Below, one piece after another: positions 46,547-56,059 of a stretch of DNA of 64,000 nt; the stretch's first letter is position 1, and every line of letters begins with the position of its first letter. Origin of the DNA: Methylotenera sp. (lineage in GTDB: Bacteria > Pseudomonadota > Gammaproteobacteria > Burkholderiales > Methylophilaceae); the NCBI GenBank assembly GCA_002928535.1, contig PERG01000003.1:62001-126000 (forward strand), read 5' to 3'. The notes beneath the pieces were generated by a model. It was not told the DNA's origin and ran no database searches. It saw only the letters and a program-made list of their open reading frames with translations. The position numbers were made by a program, and so were the translations under genes.

Positions 46547-46819
46547 ATGGACAACGATACCATTCTATTACTTGCGCGATTTACGATTCAAGCGCGCAAA
46601 TTAATAGGCGCCATAGATTCAAACCTACTTGCTAACGACGAAACTTACCGAAACCAGGTCTTTCAAAAGATCGATGCCCAAGCGGAAGAAGAGTTATTGT
46701 TACTTTCTTTGACGTTACGCAATAAGTTAGGCGCTTTAGGAGCAGTTAAAACTGTTGAAGAACCGGCACCTCGAACGGACAATGTGACCGACAAATACAA
46801 ATTTGGCGCACGCGGTTAA
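46547..46819 (+). CDS. Small conserved protein of unknown function, copy 2
   Basis: 90 aa. Paralogue of the preceding gene, with the same LLARFTIQARKLIG start, EEELLLLSLTLRNKLG helix and DKYKFGARG tail. The linker (KTVEEPAPRTD) differs. A terminator follows. The 237 bp before it hold a hairpin and probably its own promoter, so the two paralogues may be separately regulated. No function can be assigned. Confidence 0.8.
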   Translation: MDNDTILLLARFTIQARKLIGAIDSNLLANDETYRNQVFQKIDAQAEEELLLLSLTLRNKLGALGAVKTVEEPAPRTDNVTDKYKFGARG

Positions 46820-46830
46820 TTTACTCCTTA

Positions 46831-46864
46831 AAAACGCTGATCTGCCAAAACTAATCAGCGTTTT
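46831..46864 (+). terminator. Terminator after the second small paralogue
   Basis: AAAACGCTGAT (46831-46841) pairs with ATCAGCGTTTT (46854-46864) with a 12-base loop and a short T run. It isolates the paralogues from the photolyase gene. Confidence 0.8.
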
Positions 46865-46918
46865 GCTAAACTAACATACATTCTTTTTCATGGCACAATC
46901 ATCAGGTGTCAACAATGT

Positions 46919-48403
46919 ATGTCATCGCCTAAATCCTCCTCTTTTCGTGAACTTCCGTCTTACCATGTCTCCTTGGTCTGGTTCAGGCGCGATCTGCGTG
47001 ACTATGATCATGCAGCCCTTTACTATGCCCTGAAAACTTCCAAGCAAGTCTATTGCTGCTTTGTATTTGATAACGACATTCTGGATGCTTTGCCAGATAA
47101 GGAAGATCGAAGAGTCGAGTTTATTCTCGAAAGTGTAAGCGAGCTTAAAAAAGCGTTACTGCTACAAGGAGGCGACCTAATTGTTTTGCATGGGAGCGCA
47201 CTGATTGAGATTCCCAAACTAGCGCAATCATTATCGGTTGAAGCAGTCTTCACCAATCACGATTACGAACCAGTGGCCCTGAGTCGGGATCGACAAGTAG
47301 CCACCACGTTGAATCAACACGGCATTACATTCCATCATTTCAAAGACCAGGTTATTTTTGAAAAAGACGAAGTATTAAATAATGCTGGTAAGCCCTATGG
47401 TGTGTTTACCCCTTACAAAAATGCCTGGCTCAAAAAAGTAGATGATTTTTACTTAAGTGCTTACCCGTGTGATAAATATAAGCAGCATTATGCCATGCCT
47501 GCTGCCAGTCACTTGCCAAGCCTGGCCAGTTTAGGATTCAAACCCAGCAATTTAACCACATTGCGCATCCCTACCGGCATGCAAGGCGGACTGACACTTT
47601 TCGATGACTTCAAGCAACGCATGGCGCAATATAAAGATGCGCGTAACTTCCCCGCAGTTAAAGGTGTTTCATATTTATCGGTACATTTGCGTTTTGGCAC
47701 TGTATCCATTCGCCATCTTGCACGCGAAGCGATGCATCAGGCCTCTATCGGTAGCCAAACCTGGTTAAGTGAACTGATTTGGCGGGATTTTTATTTCCAG
47801 ATATTGCATCACAACCCACAAGTCGCTAAGGGCCATACCTTCAAGCCGGAATTTAATAACATTCCATTCCCCAATGATAAGCAATTGTTTAAAGCCTGGT
47901 GTGAAGGCAAAACTGGCTACCCATTGGTAGATGCAGCAATGCGACAGATCAATTCAACCGGTTATATGCATAACCGTTTACGCATGGTTGCAGCGAGCTT
48001 TCTGGTTAAAGACTTACTGATTGACTGGCGTTGGGGAGAGCAGTACTTTGAAGAGAAACTCATCGATTTCGACTTCAGTGCTAATAACGGTGGTTGGCAG
48101 TGGGCCGCTAGTACAGGTTGTGATGCACAACCTTGGTTTCGCATATTTAATCCCGTAACTCAGAGTGACCGCTTCGATCCACACGGTAAGTTTATCCGTA
48201 AATATGTACCGGAATTGAAAGAATGTGATGATAAGGAAATCCATGCTCCCTGGCTGATTCCGCCCTTGCGCCAGCAATCAATTAATATGGTCATTGGTAA
48301 GGATTACCCAACACCCATAGTTGATCATGCAAGCCAAAGATTGTTAGCCTTGGATTTATATAAACAGCAGTCTAAAAGTACTATTACAGAGAGTGATTCT
48401 TAA
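46919..48403 (+). CDS. phrB: Deoxyribodipyrimidine photolyase
   Basis: 494 aa. CPD class I type photolyase that repairs UV pyrimidine dimers with light. The N-terminal antenna domain starts SLVWFRRDLRDYDHAALYYAL; the FAD domain has WRDFYFQILHHNP, GYPLVDAAMRQINSTGYMHNRLRM and CDAQPWFRIFNP. All are typical. The ATG at 46919 has a modest upstream sequence; no SOS box was found. Confidence 0.95.
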   Translation: MSSPKSSSFRELPSYHVSLVWFRRDLRDYDHAALYYALKTSKQVYCCFVFDNDILDALPDKEDRRVEFILESVSELKKALLLQGGDLIVLHGSALIEIPKLAQSLSVEAVFTNHDYEPVALSRDRQVATTLNQHGITFHHFKDQVIFEKDEVLNNAGKPYGVFTPYKNAWLKKVDDFYLSAYPCDKYKQHYAMPAASHLPSLASLGFKPSNLTTLRIPTGMQGGLTLFDDFKQRMAQYKDARNFPAVKGVSYLSVHLRFGTVSIRHLAREAMHQASIGSQTWLSELIWRDFYFQILHHNPQVAKGHTFKPEFNNIPFPNDKQLFKAWCEGKTGYPLVDAAMRQINSTGYMHNRLRMVAASFLVKDLLIDWRWGEQYFEEKLIDFDFSANNGGWQWAASTGCDAQPWFRIFNPVTQSDRFDPHGKFIRKYVPELKECDDKEIHAPWLIPPLRQQSINMVIGKDYPTPIVDHASQRLLALDLYKQQSKSTITESDS

Positions 48404-48523
48404 TGATAATATGTTGTATCTTTGCAACATTCTGACCTTGCCTGCTGCAATATAATATAGACAGAAATGGCTTAGTCATGAATAATCCGTGGGTAAACGA
48501 ATTAATCTTAAAAAGAAATTAAA

Positions 48524-49276
48524 ATGTATAAGAAATCATTAAGTTTAGTCATCATATCCAGCCTGGCACTACTATTAAATGGCTGCGCAACGCAATCTAA
48601 TAAAGACCCGCTAGAGGGGATGAATCGCGGTATCTATAAATTCAATCAAGTTGCAGATGACGCGGTTATCAAACCCATTGCTAAAGGCTACAAAGCTGTT
48701 GCACCCTCACCTGTCCGTACTGGCATTAATAATTTTTTCAGCAACTTAGGCATGATAACCACTGTAGTCAATGACCTACTGCAATTTAAATTGGCCTATG
48801 CTTTTACCGATGCTGGCCGTTTTATGATTAACTCTACGTTCGGTATCGCGGGCTTTATTGATGTCGCTTCCATGGATAAAATTGAAAAGCGCAAAGAAGA
48901 TTTCGGCCAAACCTTAGGCTATTGGGGTTTAGGTTCCGGCCCTTATCTGGTATTGCCTTTCTTGGGCCCATCGAGCGTTCGCGATACTACGGGATTCATT
49001 GTAGATACTGCAACGAGCGATCCGATTACTTACACGCATAATATTGGTGAGATCAGGTTACACAATCAATTGCGCGCCATTCAATTTATCGATAAACGTG
49101 CGGAATTACTCACTGCGACCGATTTAGTTGATGAAGCTTCTTTAGACCCTTATGCATTTACCCGCGATGCCTATCTACAACGCCGCGCAAGCCAGATTCA
49201 AGATGGCGCCGTGCCTAAAGACTTTGTTCAAGAAGGCTTTGAAGAAGATAGCGTTGCTGAAGAAAAAAGCAAATAA
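48524..49276 (+). CDS. mlaA: MlaA/VacJ-family lipoprotein
   Basis: 250 aa. Lipobox NGC near residue 22, then KDPLEGMNRGIYKFNQVADDAVIKPIAKGYK, the typical MlaA sequence. It sits in the outer membrane and removes misplaced phospholipids for the Mla system. No mlaBCDEF genes are nearby in the window. A strong terminator follows. Confidence 0.95.
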   Translation: MYKKSLSLVIISSLALLLNGCATQSNKDPLEGMNRGIYKFNQVADDAVIKPIAKGYKAVAPSPVRTGINNFFSNLGMITTVVNDLLQFKLAYAFTDAGRFMINSTFGIAGFIDVASMDKIEKRKEDFGQTLGYWGLGSGPYLVLPFLGPSSVRDTTGFIVDTATSDPITYTHNIGEIRLHNQLRAIQFIDKRAELLTATDLVDEASLDPYAFTRDAYLQRRASQIQDGAVPKDFVQEGFEEDSVAEEKSK

Positions 49277-49294
49277 TCTTCCTTAATTGGAAAC

Positions 49295-49328
49295 AAGCAA
49301 AAGCCCCAGAAATGGGGCTTTTGCTTTT
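49295..49328 (+). terminator. Intrinsic terminator after mlaA
   Basis: AAGCAAAAGCCCC (49295-49307) and GGGGCTTTTGCTT pair around AGAAAT and end in a T run. It also lies 44 bp from the pmbA stop on the other strand. Confidence 0.95.
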
Positions 49329-49371
49329 AAGACTTGCGCTAAAATAAGTCAGCTTGAGGCTGAGTAAAGTG

Positions 49372-50712
49372 CTATTCCGCTGCTACCGTCATGCGCTCAA
49401 TTAAAATAGAACCTACCTGTTTTGAGCCTTGCACTAAAACATCATTACCCACACCCACAATCATTTTCAACATATCGGTCATATTGCTGGCAATCGTCAC
49501 CTCTTCCACCGCATGCACAATCACACCATTTTCCACCCAGAAACCAGCCGCGCCGCGCGAATAATCACCCGTCACCATATTCATACCATGGCCTAATAAT
49601 TCGGTCACCACTAAACCGGTGCTCATTTGCCTGAGCAAGCCCGTAAAATCTTGCGTGCCGGATTGCACAATTAAGTTATGGTTGCCGCCAGCATTGCCTG
49701 TCGTCTGCATTCCCAGCTTACGTGCTGAATAACTGGAAAGCACATAGCCTTGCAAAATACCATTTTCAACCAATTGCCTTGGTCGCGTGGCAACACCTTC
49801 ATTATCAAACGGGCTGCTAGCCAGTCCTTTTTTTAAGTGCGGTTCTTCATAAATATTGAGTAAAGGTGAAGCGATTTGTTTACCTAAACTATCCAGCAAA
49901 AATGAGGATTTACGATATAGATTGCCCCCTGAAATTGCACTGATGAGCGATGAAATCAAACCGCTTGCCAATGAGGGATCGAATAAAACAGGTACTTGGC
50001 AAGTTTTAATTTTACGCGAGTCCAAACGCCTTATCGTACGTTCACCAGCAATCCTGCCGATTTCTTCCACGGATTGTAAATCTTCAGCCGCCCGCGCAGT
50101 GCTATACCAGTAATCGCGTTGCATACTGTCAGCAGACTCTGCAATGACTGAGCAACTGATACCGTGTCTCGAACTTGGATATCCGCCAGTAAAGCCATGG
50201 CTATTACTATAGGCAAAAAAGCCTGTACCGCTGGAAACGCTTGCTCCTTCTGAATTAGTAATGCGGCTATCTACCTCAAGCGCTGCGGCTTCACAAGCTT
50301 TGGCAATTGCAATGGCCTCATCGACACTCACAGACCAAGGATGATGCAAATCTAAATCTTGAATATCGGTAGCCATTAAGTTGGCATCCGCCAACCCGCA
50401 AAACTCATCTTTCGCAGTGTATTTAGCAATATTGCAGGCGGCTGCCACAGTATCGCGTAGGGCTTGCGGGCTTAAGTCAGAAGTACTGGCATGGCCTTTC
50501 TGCTGACCAAAATAGACGGTGACTGACATGCCTTTATCACGGTTATATTCAATATTTTCCGTTTCGCCCATACGTACAGATACATTTTGCCCGACACTCA
50601 GGCTGAGCTCTGCTTCCGCTTGGCTTGCACCTAGGGATTTGGCTACTTTAAGCACATCTTCCGACATCTGCTTAATTTCATTTAGGGAATAAGTAAACTC
50701 TGATTCTGCCAT
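49372..50712 (-). CDS. pmbA: Metalloprotease PmbA/TldE subunit
   Basis: 446 aa from ATG at 50712 (MAESEFTYSLNEIKQMSED); the longer frame to 50748 is not conserved. PmbA partners TldD in a heteromeric protease that processes small peptides and CcdA. It ends in the family's C-terminal GNDVLVQGSKQVGSILIERMTVAAE. Divergent from a yjgA gene, a common pairing. tldD is outside the window. Confidence 0.93.
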   Translation of the reverse strand: MAESEFTYSLNEIKQMSEDVLKVAKSLGASQAEAELSLSVGQNVSVRMGETENIEYNRDKGMSVTVYFGQQKGHASTSDLSPQALRDTVAAACNIAKYTAKDEFCGLADANLMATDIQDLDLHHPWSVSVDEAIAIAKACEAAALEVDSRITNSEGASVSSGTGFFAYSNSHGFTGGYPSSRHGISCSVIAESADSMQRDYWYSTARAAEDLQSVEEIGRIAGERTIRRLDSRKIKTCQVPVLFDPSLASGLISSLISAISGGNLYRKSSFLLDSLGKQIASPLLNIYEEPHLKKGLASSPFDNEGVATRPRQLVENGILQGYVLSSYSARKLGMQTTGNAGGNHNLIVQSGTQDFTGLLRQMSTGLVVTELLGHGMNMVTGDYSRGAAGFWVENGVIVHAVEEVTIASNMTDMLKMIVGVGNDVLVQGSKQVGSILIERMTVAAE

Positions 50713-50785
50713 TACATTCTTTCTTAAAACATGCGTTGTTACTTGCACTTAATCACTCAACTTCAAGGCTGTTATAATACCTTGT

Positions 50786-51343
50786 ATGAAACCGAAAAAG
50801 ACAAATAACCCAGCCGATTCAGCGATTGAAGCGGATGCTGAAGAAGATTTACTGCCCAGCAAAACTAAACTCAAAGCCGAAGCGGATGCGCAACAAGCAT
50901 TGGGGGTAAGATTATCTGAACTCTCCAAAGACAAATTGCTAAAACTCAACTTGCCGGAGGCTGTGTATGAAGCCGTATTAGAAACCAAACGTATCACTGC
51001 CAATGGCGCTATTCGCCGTCATCGGCAATACTTGGGGCGTTTAATGCGCGAAATTGATACTGCGCCAATTGCCGAACAGCTCGCACGGTGGGATGGCAAG
51101 CATACGGCTGAGAATGCGCATTTTCATGGCTTGGAACGCTGGAGAGATCGACTCATTAGTGATGCGAATGCCATTGGTGAGTTCCTGAACTTATACCCAA
51201 GCACGGATAGCCAGCAATTGCGGACTTTAATTCGTAATGCCAATAAGGAACTTGCAGCTAACAAACCTCCAAAAAGTAGCCGCGAATTATTCAAACTATT
51301 GAGAGATGTGACTGAAAGCGGACCATTAACTGATGACGCTTAA
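50786..51343 (+). CDS. DUF615 ribosome-associated protein (YjgA/DarP)
   Basis: 185 aa. KLSxxKLLKLNLPEAVYEAVLETKRITANGAIRRHRQYLGRLMREID and HFHGLERWRDRLI are typical. In E. coli DarP helps late 50S assembly. Divergent from pmbA with 73 bp between starts. An acid-rich N-terminus precedes the domain. The stop overlaps the next start region. Confidence 0.9.
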   Translation: MKPKKTNNPADSAIEADAEEDLLPSKTKLKAEADAQQALGVRLSELSKDKLLKLNLPEAVYEAVLETKRITANGAIRRHRQYLGRLMREIDTAPIAEQLARWDGKHTAENAHFHGLERWRDRLISDANAIGEFLNLYPSTDSQQLRTLIRNANKELAANKPPKSSRELFKLLRDVTESGPLTDDA

Positions 51344-52586
51344 TATGGATATCGTTGCAGCGATTATTTTTGCGCTGGCTTTAATTCACACCTTTACCGC
51401 TAAATCATTTGAAACATTGGCCCACAAGCACCCTAGGCATGCTGGGTTGTTTCATCTACTCGGTGAAGTGGAAGTCGTTTTTGGCTTTTGGGCATTTATA
51501 TTAATTGGTTTGCTGGCGGTATTCGCAGGCGGAGACAAAGCCATTAGTTATGTAGAGTCTCGCCAATACACTGAGCCATTGTTTGTGTTTGTCATTATGG
51601 TAGTCGCTGCATCCCGACCTGTACTTAGCGTAGTGCGGAACATGATTCTATTCGTTGCGAACCTCATGCCCATGAATAGAATGATTGCCCAAATTTGGTT
51701 AAGCATGGCACTCGTTCCATTATTAGGTTCGTTCATCACAGAGCCTGCCGCCATGACCATTGCTGCGTTATTGCTAGCCCCATTAGTATTTAATCAAAAG
51801 ATCCCTGAGTGGTTAAAATATGCATCGCTAGGGGTATTGTTTGTCAACATCTCGATCGGGGGCACACTAACCTCCTATGCCGCACCACCTGTACTCATGG
51901 TCGCAACTGCATGGCAATGGGACTCAGCCTTTATGGCAACGACCTTTGGTTGGAAAGCCGCAGTTGCAGTATTGATTAACTCAACCGTACTAAGTTATAT
52001 GCTCCACAAACATATCGCCCAGATTAAGGTTTCTAAAGACACTGTGAAAGAAAGAAAAATCCCTCTCATGGTGAGTATGATTCATATGCTCTTTTTGATT
52101 GGTGTAATCTTATTTGCGCATCATCCGGTATTATTCTTCGGTCTATTTCTTTTATTTTTGGGCTTTACCCAAGCATATGAACGTCATCAGTCTCCACTTA
52201 TTCTTAAAGAGGGCATGCTAGTAGGTTTTTTTCTCGCTGGACTTGTAGTCCTCGGTGGCATGCAACAATGGTGGTTACAACCAATTGTGTCCCGTCTTGA
52301 ACCACTAGAGTTATTTTTTGGCGCTACCGCACTGACAGCGATTACAGATAATGCCGCACTCACTTACCTGGGCTCTTTGATTGTAGGCATGTCAGATGAG
52401 GCAAAATATATGCTGATGGCGGGTGCTGTCACTGGTGGGGGCTTATCTATTATTGCCAATGCCCCCAACCCTGCAGGCGTATCCCTACTTAAAGGTGGAT
52501 TTGAGGAAGGCTCAGTTGGTGCGGTAGCGCTTTTATTAGGCGCACTCCCGCCTACTATAGTAGCCGCGATCCTGTTTCTAATTTAA
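51333..52586 (+). CDS. DUF1504-type putative Na+/H+ antiporter
   Basis: 417 aa polytopic protein with about 10-11 membrane helices. Sequences like GEVEVVFGFWAFILIGLLAVF, TEPAAMTIAALLLAPL, GTLTSYAAPPVLMVA and TDNAALTYLGSLIVG fit the DUF1504 group annotated as putative Na+/H+ antiporters. The start may be ATG 51333 (overlapping the YjgA gene) or ATG 51345. Transport specificity is inferred from the family. A hairpin terminator follows. Confidence 0.8.
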   Translation: MTLNMDIVAAIIFALALIHTFTAKSFETLAHKHPRHAGLFHLLGEVEVVFGFWAFILIGLLAVFAGGDKAISYVESRQYTEPLFVFVIMVVAASRPVLSVVRNMILFVANLMPMNRMIAQIWLSMALVPLLGSFITEPAAMTIAALLLAPLVFNQKIPEWLKYASLGVLFVNISIGGTLTSYAAPPVLMVATAWQWDSAFMATTFGWKAAVAVLINSTVLSYMLHKHIAQIKVSKDTVKERKIPLMVSMIHMLFLIGVILFAHHPVLFFGLFLLFLGFTQAYERHQSPLILKEGMLVGFFLAGLVVLGGMQQWWLQPIVSRLEPLELFFGATALTAITDNAALTYLGSLIVGMSDEAKYMLMAGAVTGGGLSIIANAPNPAGVSLLKGGFEEGSVGAVALLLGALPPTIVAAILFLI

Positions 52587-52615
52587 CGAGGGCTCTCACA
52601 ATTAACCCTCGTTTT
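52585..52615 (+). terminator. Intrinsic terminator after the antiporter gene
   Basis: AACGAGGG (52585-52592) and CCCTCGTT pair around a 13-base loop followed by TTTT. It sits 16 bp from the stop of the convergent PDZ-protein gene. Confidence 0.85.
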
Positions 52616-52631
52616 CAAAAGTCTGGCGCTT

Positions 52632-53402
52632 TTATCTAGGCGAATTTAAAGTAACTGTAGTCGCTATATTTTCATTACTACGCTGCAGTATTACAGGCAC
52701 TGTAGTTCCGGCATAACGTTTCACAGCAGCAAATAAATCTTCCGGTTTCACCAGTGATATATCCCCGATTTTTAACAAGGTATCCCCTCGCATAATGGCG
52801 GCTTTTGCGGCTGGCGATTCCTGTACTACTGCAATTATTTTCAAGCCATTTTCTTCCTGGCCTGTTACCTCAGTCTGGCGTGGGTCGACTTTTTGTTTGA
52901 GTTTAATAATATGCACGCCCAATAACGGCGTGGGCAGCTTAGCCCAATAACTGGCGTAATATTGATAAACCGTAGGATCTTGCGCAAGATCCTGTTCTGT
53001 TACTTCACCTTTATTTTTAATGGCATCCTTGATGGCCTGCATTTTCGACGCGGCTGTTTTGCTGGAGCCATACTTGGTATAGACCAAGACCGTGTCCGCA
53101 TGAATACTTTTTCCATGCTGCAAAGCGAGTTCAGCAGGTACATTACCCGCTTCAAACCCAGAAGAGCCCATCATGTCATATCCTTTTTCTAACATGCTGA
53201 TGTTGTCTTCTTCCTTATGGTTACTCACAAATATTTTAGTATCCGGGTTTTGCTGCAGGGATCTGAGTTGGCTGTTATTTTGGGCTTTGTAATTTTTTGC
53301 ATACAAGTTTTCTTCTGCCTGTATTTGCATTGAAAATAAACTAGTAGCAATGGCAAGTAAAATAGTTGAGGTAAAAGTTGAATACCGGAGAATGAGCGGC
53401 AT
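52632..53402 (-). CDS. Secreted PDZ-domain protein
   Basis: 256 aa. N-terminal signal peptide (STILLAIATSLFSMQIQA, cleavage about residue 28). Residues about 160-250 form a PDZ domain (IIAVVQESPAAKAAIMRGDTLLKIGDISL). No protease domain is attached. The middle contains a KTAASKMQAIKDAI helix. A periplasmic scaffold or adaptor is likely; target unknown. Divergent from mog. Confidence 0.82.
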   Translation of the reverse strand: MPLILRYSTFTSTILLAIATSLFSMQIQAEENLYAKNYKAQNNSQLRSLQQNPDTKIFVSNHKEEDNISMLEKGYDMMGSSGFEAGNVPAELALQHGKSIHADTVLVYTKYGSSKTAASKMQAIKDAIKNKGEVTEQDLAQDPTVYQYYASYWAKLPTPLLGVHIIKLKQKVDPRQTEVTGQEENGLKIIAVVQESPAAKAAIMRGDTLLKIGDISLVKPEDLFAAVKRYAGTTVPVILQRSNENIATTVTLNSPR

Positions 53403-53460
53403 AAGAAATCCTTTGTAAGGTAATGGTATGATAAAAGCCTAACTCATTAATGACCTAAGC

Positions 53461-54099
53461 ATGACAAAAGAATTCATTAAAATTGGCTTGGTTTCGATTA
53501 GCGATCGCGCTAGCAGCGGCGTTTATGAAGACCAAGGCATCCCAACTCTTAAGTCTTGGCTAGACCAAGCTTTGCTCACCCCTATTCAGTTTATTGCAAG
53601 ACTGATTGCCGATGAGCAATCTGACATCGAATCCACTTTGAAAGATCTGGTGGACTTTGAGGAATGCCACTTGATCCTAACAACTGGTGGAACGGGTCCT
53701 GCCCTGCGGGATGTGACGCCTGAAGCAACAATTAATGTATCAGACAAAATAATGCCGGGCTTTGGTGAGCAGATGCGCCAGATTAGTCTGAATTTTGTAC
53801 CTACTGCAATTCTTTCACGCCAGGTGGCTGTGATTCGTAAACAATGCCTGATCATTAACTTACCAGGCCAACCCAAAGCGATTGCCCAAACACTTGAAGG
53901 ATTAAAAGGCGAAAACGGTGAAATCAAAACCCATGGCATCTTTGCTGCTGTTCCTTACTGCCTCGATCTGCTGGCTACGCCTGAGCGGACTATGCCTTAT
54001 TTGGAAACAAATGAAAGTATAGTGAAGGCATTCCGGCCCAAATCCGCAACTAAGCCTGCAAACCTAGTCGATATTCCATCTGACAGTAACCCTAACTAA
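53461..54099 (+). CDS. mog: Molybdopterin adenylyltransferase
   Basis: 212 aa. Mog/MoaB type, GLVSISDRASSGVYEDQGIP and LILTTGGTGPALRDVTPEAT are characteristic. It adenylates molybdopterin for metal insertion in the molybdenum-cofactor pathway. Its stop overlaps the thiL start by one base. The C-terminal extension of about 30 residues resembles the longer Mog proteins. Confidence 0.92.
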   Translation: MTKEFIKIGLVSISDRASSGVYEDQGIPTLKSWLDQALLTPIQFIARLIADEQSDIESTLKDLVDFEECHLILTTGGTGPALRDVTPEATINVSDKIMPGFGEQMRQISLNFVPTAILSRQVAVIRKQCLIINLPGQPKAIAQTLEGLKGENGEIKTHGIFAAVPYCLDLLATPERTMPYLETNESIVKAFRPKSATKPANLVDIPSDSNPN

Positions 54100-55070
54100 T
54101 GGCTGAGTTCGAGTTAATTGAACAGCACTTCACTCGCCTTACCCGACATACCAATCTGGGTATAGGTGATGATGCCGCATTAATCTCTGTGTCAGAAGGC
54201 ATGGAGCTGGCCATTTCAGCCGACATGCTGGTTTCGGGTACACATTTTTTTGCAGATGCAGATCCTTATCAGCTAGGCTGGAAATCGTTAGCGGTAAATG
54301 TATCGGATATGGCAGCAATGGGCGCCGTACCTAAATGGGTTACCCTTGCAATCGCTTTGCCACAGCAGGATGACGTATGGTTAAGTCAGTTTTCACAAGG
54401 TTTTTTTGCCTGCGCCAATACGTTTAACATTGACCTCATTGGTGGCGACACGACCAAAACCCAGCAAAAAGAAAATCTTACTATTAGTGTTCAGATCATG
54501 GGCGAGGTACCAAGGGGGCAGGCCATTAAACGCAGTGGTGCCAAAGTGGGCGACGATATCTGGGTATCCGGCCCTTTAGGGAAAGCAGCAGTGGGATTGC
54601 AGCATTTACTAGGCAATCTAGTAATTGATTCAGAAGCGGTCACAGAACACCTGGCGGCATTGCATATGCCTGCACCGCGTGTTGATTTGGGAATTGTTCT
54701 GCGGGGCATAGCCAATAGCTGCCTGGATATCTCGGACGGTTTATTGGGAGATCTACAGCACATCCTTAAAGCTTCTAATGTGGGTGCACAGATACAACTG
54801 AATGCCATTCCAACCTCGGAATTTATTGCCCAGCATTTGGATGGCATTACATTTCAGCGCTATGTGCTTGCGGGTGGGGATGACTATGAATTATGTTTCA
54901 CGGCCGCTACAGATAAGGCGGATCAAATCTTGGCAGTGAGTCAGCAGTTAAATCTGCCATTATCCAAAATAGGCAAAATTACTCATGAAAAAGCCTTAGA
55001 AGTATTGGATGCGCGTCAGCAAACTATTACTTTGGACTCGCTTGGCTACAACCACTTCAATGGTCATTAA
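54099..55070 (+). CDS. thiL: Thiamine-monophosphate kinase
   Basis: 323 aa. Final phosphorylation in thiamine diphosphate synthesis. MAEFELIEQHFTRL, LGIGDDAALI, DMLVSGTHFFADADP, GDTTK and CLDISDGLLGDLQHIL are the family signatures. It heads the conserved thiL-pgpA-pncC set. Confidence 0.95.
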   Translation: MAEFELIEQHFTRLTRHTNLGIGDDAALISVSEGMELAISADMLVSGTHFFADADPYQLGWKSLAVNVSDMAAMGAVPKWVTLAIALPQQDDVWLSQFSQGFFACANTFNIDLIGGDTTKTQQKENLTISVQIMGEVPRGQAIKRSGAKVGDDIWVSGPLGKAAVGLQHLLGNLVIDSEAVTEHLAALHMPAPRVDLGIVLRGIANSCLDISDGLLGDLQHILKASNVGAQIQLNAIPTSEFIAQHLDGITFQRYVLAGGDDYELCFTAATDKADQILAVSQQLNLPLSKIGKITHEKALEVLDARQQTITLDSLGYNHFNGH

Positions 55071-55073
55071 AAT

Positions 55074-55577
55074 ATGAAACCGCTAATTCCTCCACCAACT
55101 GTCCGATTTTTAATCGCCCATCCTGCTCATTTTTTTGCTTTGGGATTCGGCAGCGGACTGGCCCGATTCGCCCCTGGCACCGCTGGAAGTTTGGTTGCCT
55201 TGCCTATTGCATGGGGCATTGCAACCTTTCCTCTTCTGACACAGCTTTCAATTGTGGCAATATTATTCATCATCGGCTGTTACATTTGCGCCATTACCAG
55301 CCGAAATTTAGGTGTGGTCGACCACGGCAGCATAGTTTGGGATGAGATTGTCGCCATGCTGCTGGTGCTGGCATTCACACCATTATCATGGCTATGGTGG
55401 TTGATCGCTTTCCTGCTGTTTCGCCTATTTGATATCTGGAAACCTTATCCCATCAAACATTACGATGCAAAACTTAAAAATGGGTTTGGGGTTATGTTTG
55501 ATGATCTACTTGCGGGAATTTATGCGCTGATTTGTATACAAATATTGCTATGGATGACCAAGAACTTATCGCTTTAG
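55074..55577 (+). CDS. pgpA: Phosphatidylglycerophosphatase A
   Basis: 167 aa membrane phosphatase of phospholipid synthesis. GFGSGLARFAPGTAGSL, the metal-binding GSIVWDEIVAM and FDIWKPYPI are typical, with three to four membrane helices. Follows thiL by three bases, and the next gene starts within its 3' end. Confidence 0.94.
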   Translation: MKPLIPPPTVRFLIAHPAHFFALGFGSGLARFAPGTAGSLVALPIAWGIATFPLLTQLSIVAILFIIGCYICAITSRNLGVVDHGSIVWDEIVAMLLVLAFTPLSWLWWLIAFLLFRLFDIWKPYPIKHYDAKLKNGFGVMFDDLLAGIYALICIQILLWMTKNLSL

Positions 55578-56038
55578 CAGAAAAGCTCGGTGTTGCTTTA
55601 AAAACCCGCAACCTGTCTTTAGCATTGGCAGAGTCCTGCACTGGCGGCATGGCAGCACAAGTTGTCACTGCTATTTCTGGAAGCTCCGCCACTTTTGAAC
55701 GCGGATTTGTGACCTACAGCAACCCTTCAAAACAAGAGTTGCTTGGGGTCACAGAGTTAACATTGAATACCTATGGCGCAGTGAGCGAAGAAACGGCCCG
55801 CGAGATGGCTACAGGCGCCTTAAAAAACAGTCATGCACAAATTGCAGGTAGCATTACCGGTATCGCCGGGCCTGACGGAGGCACCCAAGAAAAACCCGTG
55901 GGCATGGTTTGTTTTGCATGGGTTGGCGATCATTATCCGCTCAAAAGTATTACCCGCCAGTTTAGCGGTAACCGCCATACAATTCGCCAGCAAGCCGTAG
56001 CGACATTGCTGGCGAATCTTTTAGCCTCATTACAATAA
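55550..56038 (+). CDS. pncC: Nicotinamide-nucleotide amidohydrolase (PncC/CinA C-terminal)
   Basis: 162 aa from ATG 55550, overlapping pgpA by 28 bp; an in-frame ATG at 55532 is an alternative. The domain shows LALAESCTGGMAAQVVTAISGSS, RGFVTYSN and GIAGPDGGTQEKPVGMV. PncC deamidates NMN to nicotinate mononucleotide in NAD salvage. No competence-type N-terminal domain is present. Confidence 0.93.
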   Translation: MDDQELIALAEKLGVALKTRNLSLALAESCTGGMAAQVVTAISGSSATFERGFVTYSNPSKQELLGVTELTLNTYGAVSEETAREMATGALKNSHAQIAGSITGIAGPDGGTQEKPVGMVCFAWVGDHYPLKSITRQFSGNRHTIRQQAVATLLANLLASLQ

Positions 56039-56059
56039 TCTCTACTTCAAAAACGCTAT

